DNA of 64,000 bases from Neckera pumila (taxonomy: Eukaryota > Streptophyta > Bryopsida > Hypnales > Neckeraceae). The notes below the pieces were generated by a model that ran no database searches, was not told where the DNA came from, and saw only the letters and a program-made list of their open reading frames with translations. Of the stretch, positions 13,255 to 25,420 are shown one piece after another (within the stretch, counting starts at the first letter, position 1; the number at the start of each line of letters is the position of its first letter). The translations under genes were made by a program, and so were the position numbers. Location: contig OZ018413.1 of assembly GCA_963969595.1 (NCBI GenBank), positions 3,722,501 to 3,786,500 of the forward strand, in the 5' to 3' direction.

Positions 13255-14013
13255 TGAAAAATTCCATAGCTTTCTCATCAATCTCGCCATAGAGATTAGT
13301 GCATTTTAATTCCATCTAAAAGATATGAATATTTTAGATTTTCCTTCTATTTTGTACCTACTTCTATTTAACAATTTTTTTAAGAATGAAAATTAAGTTT
13401 TTTTGAATATTTTTTTTACTCAACTCTGAACTCAATTCTCCATTTAAATACGTGTAGGTTAGATTTGTAAATAACTCAGGAAAATTTGGAAGATGTTGAA
13501 ATTTAAGAAATTATTTACAGCTATTTCAAAAAATCTGAAATAATTATTTTTGAGAAAAATCAGAAAAAGCAACACATTTTTGCATGAATAGAAAGAATCA
13601 ATCCAAAATTAGAAGCATCCTCATAAAGTGCCGAAAACAAAAACTTCTTATTTCCCTGCCAAAGTGCCGAATTCGAAAACTAAATTATTTTGGCACTCTC
13701 CTGACAAAGCTGCCTTGCATGTATGGTATAAAGATTTAAAGCTCAAAACTTTGTCAGTAGTGCAAAAATTTAAGTTAAAAATTTTGGTCCCGTAAATGTG
13801 CTGAATTTTTTTTTTTACTTTAAACGCAAATATCTTGCAATCTATGCAGTCAAAAATTCTAAAAGAATTTCCACACATTCTCATACTAGTTAGGTGTAAA
13901 ATCCTATGGTTGGATGTGCAAAGAAAACGATTTTCAAAATTTTTAACTCTTTGTTGTAGAAATGACAATTTTGAGTGTATTTTTGGTAGAAAAAGGCCTT
14001 GGTCCTCTAGGGG
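13255..14013 (-). mobile_element. TTAA-type element, subfamily B, truncated copy
   Basis: The right end (GGTCCTCTAGGGG followed by TTAA at 14014-14017) and about 200 bp inside it match 12440-12654 closely. The opposite terminus is missing, and an unrelated AT-rich stretch interrupts the middle (about 13440-13740). Confidence 0.6.
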
Positions 14014-14319
14014 TTAATAGAGGGAGGTGTGTTCAATGATAAAAGCCCACTCCTTTCCAATAAAGTCTCCATTTTTGTAAGAAGCTGAAATTCTATCACT
14101 ACTAGTAGTAAAGGGTCCAAGAAATACAAAGTATCCCCCCAAAGATGGAAACTTAAAATCCTCTATGTTGAATATTGTATTGGCAAATGGGATCAACTCT
14201 AAAAAGTGTGGTCACTTATATTCTTGAATTTTGTGTCAATAAATAAACAATAAATGTTCAAAATCCAACATTTGTAGCCTTTGAGAGAGAAGTTTTGTTG
14301 TATTACAAATACAATGCAA

Positions 14320-15026
14320 GGGTAATTGCATGAAACACTTGTCCTATTTTTGGTTCTCTTGGCCTCAGCCAAGTGCTTTTTTGCTCATAACTTTTGCATT
14401 ATATGTTAATTTAAAAAAAAATTTAAAATTAAAGTATATGTGGTATTTGTAGACACTGAGTATTTTGTGAATTATTTTTGAATAATTTATTATTTATGAA
14501 CACTCCCGATCAGATTGGCCATTTTGGTTGTTTTTAGTACTATATTTGACCAAAAAATGCAAATTTGAAGTTCAAAGTTGGGATACAAGAATTTCTACTA
14601 AATCTATAGAAGCCTTCAAAGAGATTTAGGAAAATAATAAATTGTCCACCTTCCTCATGTGCTCAAAGTGTACTATCTTTGCCTAAGTGCAGAGAACACA
14701 ATTTGTTTCCTCAACGATGAAAATGGTTGAGATGGAGCATCTTCAATTTAGGATAAATAGTTTTTAAATTGATTTAATTGAAGTTTCTTATTATTTTTTA
14801 AAAATCAAACATCAAAGTATCCATTTTCTTTGTATTTTCCATCATGTTTTTTTTTGTATTGTACATAACTTTTAGTGATAATTTTTCTAGATCTGAAGTT
14901 TTGTAAACATAAAATTTTCAATGCTTTACAAATTATCCATATTTTATTTTATTTAAAAAATTTATTCCAAAAGTCACAATATTCACTCAAGTAGGCCATT
15001 TTGAACAGGTGTTTCTTGCAACAACC
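14320..15026. mobile_element. GGGTNNTTGCAAGAA family, copy 2
   Basis: Left end GGGTAATTGCATGAAACACT. Right end reverse-complements to GGTTGTTGCAAGAAACACCT. Length 707 bp, non-coding. Confidence 0.65.
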
Positions 15027-16021
15027 GATAATACATCATCATATATCCTATATTTCCAAGCTTATAAATTTCGTTGGTCTACAATAACCAGATACTTGGA
15101 CCATTCTGAAATTCATTGGAGTCAACCATTTACATTTTTTTACAGTAGGTACCCCCAATTGTGCCACTAATTGTTATTGAAGCTATTTTGTAGTTATTTA
15201 ACTGTTTAAATTTTTATACTTTCTTATTGACAAATAAAACTAGGTTCCAACGGACTTAAGAGCATGACATTTGGATATTGTAAGCAAAATTTGTGAAGGA
15301 ACGAAGTTTGATTCTAAAAGCGTTTCTTCCACCATGATAGGCACAGAATTGATTTTGGATATGTCACAGAGTATAGATGGTTGTTTAAGGTCAGTGGCGC
15401 ATTTGGAATACCCATCGACCTTAGTCCGCCTTCAATATTGGAAGTTGAACAGAGAGTGTAAATAAGATGCTTTGTTTAAAAACAATAGTATTTTAAAGCA
15501 AAGATGTACATTACTTTCAGTTTCGTTTTTAGGAATTTTATGCATAATTGTAATATTAGAAATTAGAAAATAGGGTGAAAAATAATCATAAGGTTCTTGA
15601 TGTTTATAGATGTAAGTAGAATCTCCAAAAAAATCTTGATGCAAATTGAGCATCAAAGCTCCTTTTTAAAAAGTTTGTATTTAGAAACATTTCAAATAAG
15701 TGAAGACTCAAATTGAGATTGAACACTTAGGATTTAATCTTGTAAGGACATTGAAGCAAAAAATGACCAATGGATAACTTTTAAAATTATTTTAGAAATG
15801 AACAATGCACCCATTGATCCTTAAATCATTTTTGGCAAAGTACCTAAGTAATAGGTTTTGTCTTTTTAGGATTAATGCTATGGTACCCTTTGAAACAACA
15901 CTGAATAGTAAAGATTTGAAACCAATACTACTTGATGATTTATCTATATCATCATTTTGTTAATTAGCTTGATTTTTGCACAAAAAGTTGTGACATTAGG
16001 CTCTAAAAACAACATGTATAA
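15027..16021. other. AT-rich intergenic, nothing recognised
   Basis: Only short, low-complexity open frames are present. I see no element boundaries or gene signals. Confidence 0.4.
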
Positions 16022-16693
16022 GGGTGGTTGCAAAAAAGCCCCAGACTGTTTTTTATAACATTTTGCCAAAAATTGGATTTCAGACCCTAAATAATAGGAG
16101 TACTTTGTAGTGGAACAATCTCAACTGTTGATCCAAAAAATTGATGGCTAAAAGTATTGTTGCAAGTACTATGGCCTATTTGCAAATATTGAATTGAATA
16201 GTATCACGTGAAAAAAAGACAAATTTTCATTAAAGATAGATATGTACAACAAGGCATAAATTATTAATTAAAAAAAAAAAATTATGAACCAAAAAACCCC
16301 TAAAAATTGTCACCATCTTCAATGTTAGAAATGTGCATGCAAGGGAGCCCTATTTGCATGAATATGGAAGATATAAAATAATGCATTTTTTTTATTCCTT
16401 TACATGCCTCCCTACAATGGAAATAGAATACAAAATTTTTAGTTCTAGATCATTAATTTTGGATATCCCTTGTATTAGATCTCTCTAAATCTCAAAGCAT
16501 GAAAAATGAGCAAAATTGACTTTTAAATATATTATTTTTTTAATTTAAAAAATATGTATACGATTACAATCAAATTGTCCGTCTTCAATAAAAATTTCAA
16601 GCTCATCGGGTTCATACTTCAAAAGTTACAGAATGACAATTCCATCACTCTAAATGTGACTCAAAATAGTATTGGTCTTTCTTGCAATCACCC
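16022..16693. mobile_element. GGGTNNTTGCAAGAA family, copy 3
   Basis: Left end GGGTGGTTGCAAAAAAGCCC. Right end reverse-complements to GGGTGATTGCAAGAAAGACC. The flanks read ATAA on both sides, a possible 4-bp target duplication. Length 672 bp, non-coding. Confidence 0.65.
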
Positions 16694-17140
16694 ATAAATT
16701 ATAGTTTATTCATCTTTTTCTAAAAAATACCTAAAATACTGGCATATTTCTTAATGAAATTTACAGTATTTATTTCAATAAAGAGTCTGAATAGCTTGAC
16801 AAAATGTACCACTTCATAACTTGATTGTAATTGTATACGTATTTTTAGTAAGGTCCTCTAAGGATGAATGTAAGAACTTGCCTCTATTTTAGACTTAGTT
16901 AATTTTGTATCCATCTATCTCTACAAGCTAATTCAAGCCCTTTTGTTCCAAATAGGAATTCAAACTTTCTAGATTTAACCATTCATGGTATGTAATAACT
17001 ATGATTACCCCCTAAAGGATCAACATGCATCTTTTGGCAACATAGAAATTTTAGGTAGGTACATGTGACTAGAGATTTCTATATTTTTTGCCCAAATTTT
17101 AATAGAAGATGGAGACAAGGAATATCTTTAAGGCCCAAAT

Positions 17141-17363
17141 GCCACATTTAACTACTTTTGGACTTTTGAAAGTCCAGAATTAATATCTGGAAAAGAAACA
17201 TCAAGAGATAATCATTAGGAAATCATGTAAAACATCTAAAGATCTATACAAAACATCTAAAGATCTATACAAACATCTTGAGATCTCCAGATATTATTAT
17301 TGAGAGATTTTTGAACATTTTGTCCAGAATTCAGTTGAAAGTCCAAAAGTAGTTAAATATGGC
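17141..17363. mobile_element. Short MITE nested in a TTAA element
   Basis: The ends are inverted repeats: left GCCACATTTAACTACTTTTG, and the right end reverse-complements to GCCATATTTAACTACTTTTG, continuing for several more bases. The interior holds a duplicated segment of about 21 bp (ACATCTAAAGATCTATAC). Comparison with 27600-27836 suggests this stretch is absent from the parent element. Confidence 0.6.
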
Positions 17364-17972
17364 ATCTAACAATTTTTATAACTTTTGACTACATGGTTAA
17401 AAAGTTATTGCATGATATGTGATTTATTTCTCAACTTGGGTAGTCCAAGTAGATAAAAAAAAATCACTTTTTTCATAAACATAAATTTTAAGTTGATTTT
17501 ATAGAGTTATATATACGTGGAAAGCTTTGAAACATTCCATTTTGATCAATGAATCAAAAGTTATGAGGATTTTTTTGTTTACATGCAGTTACGGATTCTC
17601 TATTCAAAAAGAAACTTTGAAGTCCTTTAATATCTTACTCAATTTTCAATAATTTTAGAAAATAAAATAAAATTGTAGGGTTTAGGTTGTTTGTTACAAC
17701 ATTGAAACCATTGGGTTTGGCATTTTTCAATTCCATAATGAAATTCTTAACAATTTAGTATTTTGAATCATTCTCTATTTCTTTCCACTTACTATTTTTT
17801 TTCTATATCTTGTACAATTCCAAATGATGTGAAAATTTTCAAATATGTGGCCAACTGGTCTAAAAAAAAGACTTTAAAGAAGCACAACCCATTTTGGACA
17901 TTTTTTCATAGAAAAGTGAGCTTGTAAAGTGCAACTGCCCTGTTTTTTGCAGGGCCAAAAAAATGATTTTAA

Positions 17973-18873
17973 CCCCTAAAGGTCCAAGGCCTTTTCTCTG
18001 CTAAAAAACACCCAAAACTGCCATTTTTTTTAGCAAAGAGTGAAAAATAAATAAAAATGTTTTTTATGCACATCTAACCGTAGGATCTTACACCTAGCTA
18101 GTATGAGAATATGTGGAAAAAATTTCAGAATTTTTGACCGCAGAGATTGCAAGATATCTACGTTTAAAGTGAAAAAAACAAATTTTTCAGCACATTGTGG
18201 GATTGGATTTTTTGACTTTGAACATTTTTAACTTAAAATTTTTACACTATAGAGTTTTGAGCTTTAAATGTTTATAGTGGAGAATTGAGTTGACAATCTA
18301 CCCAAAAAAAAAATTCAAAAAAACTTAATTTTCATTATTGAAAAAATTGTTAAGTAGAAGTAGGTACGAGATAGAAGGAAAATTTAAAATATTCACATAT
18401 TTTAGATGGAATTAAAATGCACTAATCCCAATGGTCAGATTGTTCTAGCAAGTAAACTTAACCATGAAAAATTTGAAAAATTGCATTTAGAAATGAATTC
18501 TACAAGTTTATTTTTTCAAAAAGATGCTCAAACTGCCCCCAAAACAAGAATGTCCATAACTTTCTCATAACAAATGCAAATGAAAGGAATAAAAGCTTTT
18601 TAGATAGACAAAAATATTATCTATGAGAAACAAAATACTAAAAAAATAAAAAAAGTGCAAATTTTTTTGGCTACTTGCCGTCCCCTCTCATGAGCTTATT
18701 TGGTCATAAATTTTGTTCCCGGGCACCGATTGTGAAAAAAATTATATTCCCATGAAGCTAATCAATTTTTCTACCTCCCAAAAAAAATTTGAAAAAATCA
18801 GGAGAAAATTCAGCCCGTAGGTACCTGCCTGAAAACACATTTGTCCCCCAAAGGGACAACGGACTTTTAGGGG
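17973..18873 (+). mobile_element. TTAA-type element, subfamily B, intact, exact TTAA duplication
   Basis: A 901-bp element with termini CCCCTAAAGGTCC and CCCCTAAAAGTCC (12 of 13 identical), directly flanked by TTAA at 17969-17972 and 18874-18877. The host is a subfamily A element. Removing the insert and one TTAA restores GATTTTAATGAAT, which matches GGTTTTAGTGAAT in the uninterrupted copy without gain or loss of a base. Target choice and a CCC-starting terminus of about 13 bp resemble piggyBac-type elements. Only non-coding sequence lies inside. Confidence 0.85.
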
Positions 18874-19083
18874 TTAATGAATTTGGAAGTTCATATTTTG
18901 CAATCCATGCAGTAGAAATTTCTGAATTTTTTATAACATGTTCTTTCAAGTCAGCATACTACAAGATCCTACGATTACTTGTGTCAAAAAAAAGTTTTTT
19001 TTCAAAAATTTGGTACTTGTTCTAAAAATGGCAATTTTTGAGCATTTTTGGTGAAAATATAGCCATGGAACTCTAGGAGTTAA

Positions 19084-19720
19084 TATCAAGTTTCCATCAA
19101 TGGCCTCTTTTTATTGATGGAAAAAAAAGGCAATTGGGGATTTAATCTTCCCTAGCCAATTTGAAGGTTTTGGTGAATCAACCTATAAGCTCAATGTTAA
19201 ATTTAAAGCCTGCTATGATCTCCAAATAAACCTACAACCTATTTTGTGAGTGGTTCATTTAGTAATTCATGACCTCTCCTATCTAATTGGATTGAGGTCT
19301 TTAATTCCAAATATGAACTCAAATTTTCCATCCATGGTAATTATAAAATTATAAATTTTTTACTGGAATCAAGTGCACAAGATTGATTCTCCCTACCTCT
19401 GGTTTGAACTAGATAGTTCGTGTAGGTACCACTAAATGACATTTGGTATACCCACACTTGTTGAATAGAAATTGCTATAAATTTTCACCTTTGATGAATA
19501 TTTTTACAAGAAGCAAAAGATAACAATAGTATTCAAAGTGGAGGATCTCTATCAACATAGTTGGTAAAACTACTCATGAAGAGTGAAAATTATTCAAAGG
19601 GGAGGATCTCTATCAATGTAATTCATTTGGTAAGATTATTCATGAGGAGTGAAAGTTTTGTAGCATTTGAAAAAACGACATAATTATCCTTATTATTATT
19701 AGTGTGGTTAGTGTTCACTC
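19084..19720. other. AT-rich intergenic
   Basis: Nothing recognised except a short local duplication (GGGGAGGATCTCTATCAA-like segments near 19540 and 19600). Confidence 0.4.
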
Positions 19721-20482
19721 GATCGTGACGCGACTCTCCAACGTGGTCAGGATCCAAAGAAGACCCCAGCTAGCCAAATCAATGAAGCAGATGCGACGCC
19801 CCCCAGTTGGGAGCTGCACCAGACTCACGTCGCAGACTGAGAGCGACGTCTGAGGTGAATCCTGTTAATGAGGGGCTGACTATGCACCACCAAACCAGCT
19901 GCATTAGAAGAGCAGCTGGCGAGGCGCAACATACAGTACAAGAGCGCTTTCCGGCCCTGCGGCGTTACACTCCTCGCACGCTGCGTTCTTGCAGCTCGCT
20001 CTGGCTCGCTCGCGCCGCCCGTGTCTTCCCCGGCCCACTCGCGGCCATCGATCACCCAGCGCTCGCCCGATCGCACTGCTTTCCATCATAGCTTTAGCTC
20101 GATCTCACATGCATGGTGCCATCTCCTCCTTGAATTCATCATCTTTCTAGCATCCCTTTCCTTCCCCTCGCTCCCTTGCCTGCACGTTTTCATGCCCAGG
20201 TCTTTCAGTATTAATACTTTCTGGTCTGGGACCCGAGCGATCCCAATTCTCGTGTTGGGCGCGAGCTAGTTGATCGGGTAGCTGATCGCGCGGAGCGTTC
20301 ACGTTGGGTGTGACTGTTGGGTTAGCATTAAGGTTGTCCTTTCGATTCTGCAGATGGAGTTCTAGCTTGACGGGGTTTCTTTTTCTGTTTTAGAGAGTCA
20401 GGCGCCCGTCTGGGGTTCCAATCGATTCGTGGTTTGGAAGTACTTCATTTGTATCGTAGGTTGTGATTTAGTTGTTGTATTG
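19721..20482 (+). promoter_or_regulatory. GC-rich promoter and 5' leader of the STIG1-like gene
   Basis: Base composition switches sharply from AT-rich to GC-rich near 19720 and stays so through the coding region. No conserved reading frame is evident here, and the open frames look like by-products of GC content. The block most likely holds the promoter and 5' untranslated region. The exact transcription start is not visible. Confidence 0.5.
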
Positions 20483-21178
20483 ATGGCATTGGTGGACGCG
20501 TGCGCGTGCGCACGAGCTTTTCGTGTTGTGGTAGCGGTGTTGATCTTCAGCGCCGTGGTAGGGTTAAGCCAGCATGTCTTGGTTCCCGAAAGGGACGACT
20601 CGCAGATCAGTCAGGAAGCGGTCGGTGCAGCAGTAGGTGCGGAAGGTATTCGGAGTGAAATACCAGGAGTTTATGAGGATTCAGTTAGGTCAACGGATGA
20701 CGTCGACGTGCACCCGACAGTGCGTTCGGTGGCGCTGAAAAATGTTGTAGCGCGGGGAAAGACTCTGGAGGATTCGAATCAGGAGAGCTTCGTACACGAC
20801 AGTGAAGAAGAAGAAGTAGAAGAAGAAGAAGGGTCTTCATGGAGGTTACCCGAAGTAGCGGACCACAGGACCATCGGCAAGCGGATGATGGTCCCGCGAG
20901 GACGCAGCTTGCGTACCTCAAACCGGCCGCCCTCCTCGTGTACCTTACCCGCAGGGGCGTGCCAACCGTCGCAGACATGCTGCGGCAGCGCCTGCGTGAC
21001 GGTCACCTTCAACCCAAACCACTGCGGTCGATGTGGACACATGTGCAGCGCGAAAAGAGAGTGCTGCAGTGGGAAGTGCCGACGCTTGGCCACGGATGAG
21101 AAGAACTGCGGTCGCTGCGGCACTCGGTGCGCTCGTGGGGTCAAATGCTTGTTCGGGCTTTGTGGCTACTCATCCTAG
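20483..21178 (+). CDS. STIG1-like secreted cysteine-rich protein
   Basis: An intronless frame of 231 aa starting at the first ATG (MALVDACACARAF). The frame is open upstream only through a GTG, which is not a eukaryotic start. A hydrophobic run (VVVAVLIFSAVVGL) just after the start fits a signal peptide. A long low-homology middle contains a Glu-rich run (EEEEVEEEE). The last 75 residues carry 16 cysteines in the STIG1 arrangement: CQPSQTCCGSAC, then two similar units NHCGRCGHMC...CCSGKC and KNCGRCGTRC...CLFGLC. STIG1 proteins are plant apoplastic peptides known in angiosperms from stigma exudate, where they bind pollen receptor kinases. In another lineage the role may differ. The family call is firm; the function is inferred. 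Confidence 0.88.
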   Translation: MALVDACACARAFRVVVAVLIFSAVVGLSQHVLVPERDDSQISQEAVGAAVGAEGIRSEIPGVYEDSVRSTDDVDVHPTVRSVALKNVVARGKTLEDSNQESFVHDSEEEEVEEEEGSSWRLPEVADHRTIGKRMMVPRGRSLRTSNRPPSSCTLPAGACQPSQTCCGSACVTVTFNPNHCGRCGHMCSAKRECCSGKCRRLATDEKNCGRCGTRCARGVKCLFGLCGYSS

Positions 21179-22765
21179 TCGGTGCGGCTAATCAGCTCCT
21201 GATCATCAGTGACGGTCAGTCTGGGCACGATCGGTCTACTATAGCGATCTCATGCCGTATTTGCGATCGATGCATTTTTAGTATGAGTAGTGAATTACAG
21301 TGATGACATGACCATCATTTCTGTAGTGTGTTGTTGTCTTTCTGCTCTTAAGGCGAATAATTAATTGGAATGCTCCATGGTCACCGGGTGTGATGAGCTC
21401 TTTTAATTTGCTGAGTTATGATACTCCCCCTCACGATTGTACGCGGTATTCTAGCTAGTGCATAATTTACTGCATGTATGAGCATCCTGGGTTTCGGGAT
21501 TTGAAATTTTAGAACTGCAGGTAGCATAGCAATGCCTGTTCGCAGCGTGCTCTTTAAATTTAAGTAGTGTCAGGCATGTCTGGATGTCATGGACTGTACG
21601 TCGATCGGTCGAGATTAGTCTCCTCGTGTGTCAACCAATCACTGTTGCATCCGGTGAGAAATCGCAGGGCTAGGTAAGGATATCTTAATCCTTGAACGTC
21701 AGACGTTAACGCATTCTAAAAAATCCAATGAAAACCTAGCCCCAGGGACTGAAGTTTAAGGGTTAAGTCGTGGAGAGGTTAAGATTTCCGGTATTGTGAA
21801 ATTGCACCGGTCGTGACAACGCTAGAGTCAACGTCCCATTGATGAAGGAGTGTAGTAGACTTTAATTAAGCACAAGAATCCCTGTCTTTCAAGCTGCTTG
21901 AGTGCTTGACCCTCATTAGGATCATGGATACTATTTGCATCATTTTAGGCGGCGTTACCACATCAGTCTACATGCGGAGGAGTGAAATTTTTGGAGATTT
22001 AATAGTATATATAGTAGAGAGAGCTAGTTCGGGCGTACGTAAGAGCCGAATTTTTGTTGAATTTCCATTTCTTCTGCAATTTTAAAGAGATTGCAATCAC
22101 AGGAACCTCATAATGAATATCCAGTGTGCAAAATGTTCACACAGGGCAGATGGTCTCACAATTGATTGTAGATAGCTACGCATATGCCAACTGATATATA
22201 GTAATTACCCAATTTCCATTCACAGGTCAGTGGCTATAGCTAGACATTCGGCTATTGATCATCTTGCGCTAGCTAAAAAATCCCATGTAGGGACTGAGTA
22301 GGGCACAGGATCAGGTCCCTACTGAATGATCCGCAGCTTAGATTAGCTAGATCTGACTAAATCTGAGTATGTATCAATCTGTGTGGACTGAAGAAGTTAA
22401 GCAAGTCTCACTGATCGGAATAACTTAACTTAATTAGACACTGGTGAAGAAATCCGGCATGAAGACTGTCTTGCACGTGAACCCAGAGGTTGCATCACTT
22501 CACTGTCATATCGTTGATGAGACCACATAGTTAATTCGGACCACATAGTTTCGGAACTCTGTTTTAGAAATGCAGAAGATTGAAGAAACTCAACATCTCC
22601 CAACATTGCTCTTGCAGACCATCACTTTATTTCAACTTCATTAATAAGTGTTAATGTAAGAGCAAACTTCCAATCTGTTGACTAGGGATTAAGTCATTGC
22701 ACAAAAATGCAGTATTAGATATAAATTTACGAGAGTTCATTTTCAAGTATAGAACACCTAGATCG
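21179..22765. other. 3' flank of STIG1-like gene and intergenic
   Basis: Moderate GC declining to AT-rich. No second gene or element could be supported. Confidence 0.4.
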
Positions 22766-23087
22766 ATGGCCAATTTCGTTAAACTGGCGGTATTCTTGGT
22801 GCCATATTTTCCTTGTGCCATATTCCTTGTGCCATTTTTTCAGACCGCCTGCTCTGAATATTTAGAATAGGTATAAATTCCAGACATCTAAGACTGTTGT
22901 AGATTTTAAACATCTAGGAACTATATAGATTTCAGACCTAAAATTCTGAGATTGGTATAAATTTTAGATATCTAGGACAAACGTAGATTTTTAGAATGTA
23001 CAAAAAATGTAGATTCCAGAACGGCTGTTTTGAACTCAAATAACGTGCCATTGTAATGGAATGCCGCCATTTTAACGAAATTGACCA
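22766..23087. mobile_element. MITE, GGCAATTTCRTTAAAATGGC family
   Basis: Left end ATGGCCAATTTCGTTAAACT. Right end reverse-complements to ATGGTCAATTTCGTTAAAAT. The flanks show ATCG on both sides, a possible 4-bp target duplication. The interior holds several similar ATTTTAGAxATCTAGGA-like repeats. Length 322 bp, non-coding. Confidence 0.65.
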
Positions 23088-23273
23088 TATCGGGTTTTGA
23101 CAAACCGAAACCCAGCTACTCAGTAGGAAACCTGTCAATGTTTGGATGTGGTCCTAACAATTGCAACTTTGCAAGTGATACCTGAAATGACCCGGCCATC
23201 AATTAAGTTGTGGTGAACTTAAATTAAGTTTGTGCTTGTGTTGCAGCTGTTGCTTGATATGGATCCCTAGCTA

Positions 23274-23558
23274 GTCAATTGCAAGAAACACTTGCTAGTT
23301 TTGTTGTGATTTCACTATAGTCGTGTGTTTTTTGGAATACTTTAAAATTAAAAAAACAAATTAAAAATAAACTTAAAAATATGGCCTCTATGAAGACCTT
23401 ATAAAAAATTTATCCTGAGGAGATAGCATGGAATTGTTTTCTAAATAGGAGAACTAAAAAGTGCAAAATCATAAGAAAATAGGTACTTTGATGTTTGAAT
23501 TTGTAAAAGATTAGAAAGATAATTTTAAGAAATATAATAATAGATTAATAGTTGGCCA
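23274..23558. mobile_element. GGGTNNTTGCAAGAA family, truncated copy
   Basis: Only the left terminus (CAATTGCAAGAAACACTTGC) and about 280 bp of related body are present. A fuller copy begins directly after it. Confidence 0.5.
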
Positions 23559-24273
23559 AGGTAATTGCAAGAAACACTTGTATTATTTGTTGTTTTTTGT
23601 ATTAGTATTCACGATTTTTTCTGGAATATTTTAAAATTAGAAATTAGAAATGTAGCTAATGTATATACCTTTAAGATGAAGGTAACCACCAAAAGAAAAG
23701 CCTAGAAAAATTCTCTAAGGAGGAGAACTAGAAAAGTGCCAAAATTCAAGTAAATAAATACTTTCATGTTTGAATTAGTTAAAAATAAGAAAAAAAATTC
23801 ACTTAAAAAAAATTGGATATTTGTAACAACTATATAAAGATGGTCATTTACCAAAATAACCACCAAAAATATACTTGATATGTTTCAAAATGCAAGCGGT
23901 TTGAAGCACACTTTGCGGACTTCTACACCACATAAAATTAAGTGTTTTTAGAATTCCTTTAGATGATAGCTACAAGTCTATTAGAAGACCATCTCTTCCA
24001 AATTTCAGCTCCAAATTTGTTTTTTTGGGGTATTAAAATGTACTAATCTTCTCCAAATTGGCATTTGTGATATAAAATTGGGGGACATTTTTGGACAAAA
24101 AAATACTTTTGAAAATTACAAAAATAATTGGGCAAAGTTTATAATGGTCATGAATAGCGTTCCTATAAATCTTGAATCATTTAATAGAGCCAAAGTGCAA
24201 AAGTTATAGCCAAAAAACAAAAAAGGACATAGGGTGTGACGCAAAATAGGACAAGTGTTTCTTGCAATCACCC
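23559..24273. mobile_element. GGGTNNTTGCAAGAA family, copy 4
   Basis: Left end AGGTAATTGCAAGAAACACT. Right end reverse-complements to GGGTGATTGCAAGAAACACT, the best matched pair of termini in this family. About 715 bp, non-coding. Confidence 0.7.
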
Positions 24274-24834
24274 GCTATTTGTAAAAATTCTATAGAGATT
24301 GTTGTTTACCACAAGAACCACTAAAATAATAATTTCTATATTTCAAGATGCATGTAGAAAGACACTTAATTTGTTGGCTTCCATACAACATAGAATTAAT
24401 TTCTTAAAGAATTTTTTCAAAATTGATTGCTAACCTACTAGAAGTCCATCGCCTCCATAAAAACAAATCAATGAGGGATGGGTGATGGAATATAGTATGT
24501 ACAAGTTTTTTTTTTGCAACTGCCTAGCAGCCCTCGCTTATGTATATGAGTTCCATATTGATAGTTGCCATTGATTCTAACTCAAAACATTAGAGAAAAC
24601 TAAAAAATTTATTGTCTAGACCAAAAATGAATTTGTTGATTACTTTTCTATCTAAATGTTGCTATTTATAGTCAATCAAACCTAGGTTTGTTGCTCCTTC
24701 AAATTGTCCCTATTCTTCAATTACTTTGTGTAATTGCCTAAATTATCTTTCACCAACCTGTGGAGTGTGGACCATCCCAAAGTGGTGGCCATCCCTTGAA
24801 TTTCTGTATCTTCCAATTTTTGTTTCATCCATTA

Positions 24835-25211
24835 GAAAAAAAGGTAGCCTTCCAGAAGGCTGCTTCAGATTGACAGGCCAAGCTATTTCAAGCTTGGCCT
24901 GTCAATCTCAAAATGGCCCCAATTGAGTAGTCAGTTTGGCTGACTGCTCGTTGAAACAGTCAACTTTTGTATTTTTTTTTTTTTTTTCTTTTTTTAGTAA
25001 TTTTTTTATAAAGATTAGAATAAAATAAAATAATGATACAATAGTAATAATAATTAATTTTTTTTTGCGAATTTGGGTTCCTGCGCCATTATCGCAGCAA
25101 AAACTACTGCACGGAAATAGGGCAAAAAACAAATTTTCAGCCTCAAAAAACACTATTTTAAGGTCCTTCGGAGGACTGTGGAGCAACCCTCCGGGGGCTT
25201 GAAATTTTCTC
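24835..25211. mobile_element. TA-flanked MITE with internal hairpin, copy 1
   Basis: Flanked by TA (24833-24834 and 25212-25213). Termini are of the form GARAAAAT followed by GC-richer CCTTCCAGAAGG or CCCCCGGAGGG. It carries a perfect hairpin (24868-24907) and a T-rich centre. Four related elements lie at 25421-25679, 25930-26282, 28342-28595 and 29803-30056. TA targets and inverted ends suggest a Tc1/mariner-type origin, which is an inference. Confidence 0.65.
24868..24907. repeat. Perfect 17-bp hairpin inside MITE
   Basis: Arms GATTGACAGGCCAAGCT and its exact complement are separated by a six-base loop. A diverged version of the same hairpin occurs at about 25966-26003 in the related element, so it is a conserved part of the family rather than chance. 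Confidence 0.8.
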
Positions 25212-25420
25212 TAATACTTTGACCATTATAATCTTTTTGTTGGGATGATGAAAACTTTTGAGATTTTCCACTGCTACAAACCCCAATCCTCTGCCATTTT
25301 CAACAGTCAAGTTGCTTCGGTGTCAATTTTGAATTTTTGATGCCCAATTTGGTGGAATGGGATTTAGCATGGCTGGAATTACTTTGATATAGTTGGGGTG
25401 CTCAGGAGTTACATACATTA

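Larger units (their letters stand above)
17009..19079 (-). mobile_element. TTAA-type element, subfamily A, split by two insertions
   Basis: It begins CCCCTAAAGGATCAACATGC (flank TTAC) and ends with the inverted form of CTCCTAGAGTTCCATGGC (flank TTAA, 19080-19083). It is collinear in reverse with the uninterrupted copy at 62281-63202. Two younger elements sit inside it: a 0.2-kb MITE at about 17141-17363 and a complete subfamily B element at 17973-18873. No transposase frame survives. Confidence 0.75.

Noticed and set aside
19807..20091. Frames in the GC-rich block before the STIG1-like gene
   Set aside because: They are open on both strands with no conserved motif, and are better explained as promoter or leader sequence.
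20429..20482. Upstream extension of the STIG1-like protein
   Set aside because: The longer frame begins with GTG. The first ATG at 20483 directly precedes the signal-peptide-like segment.
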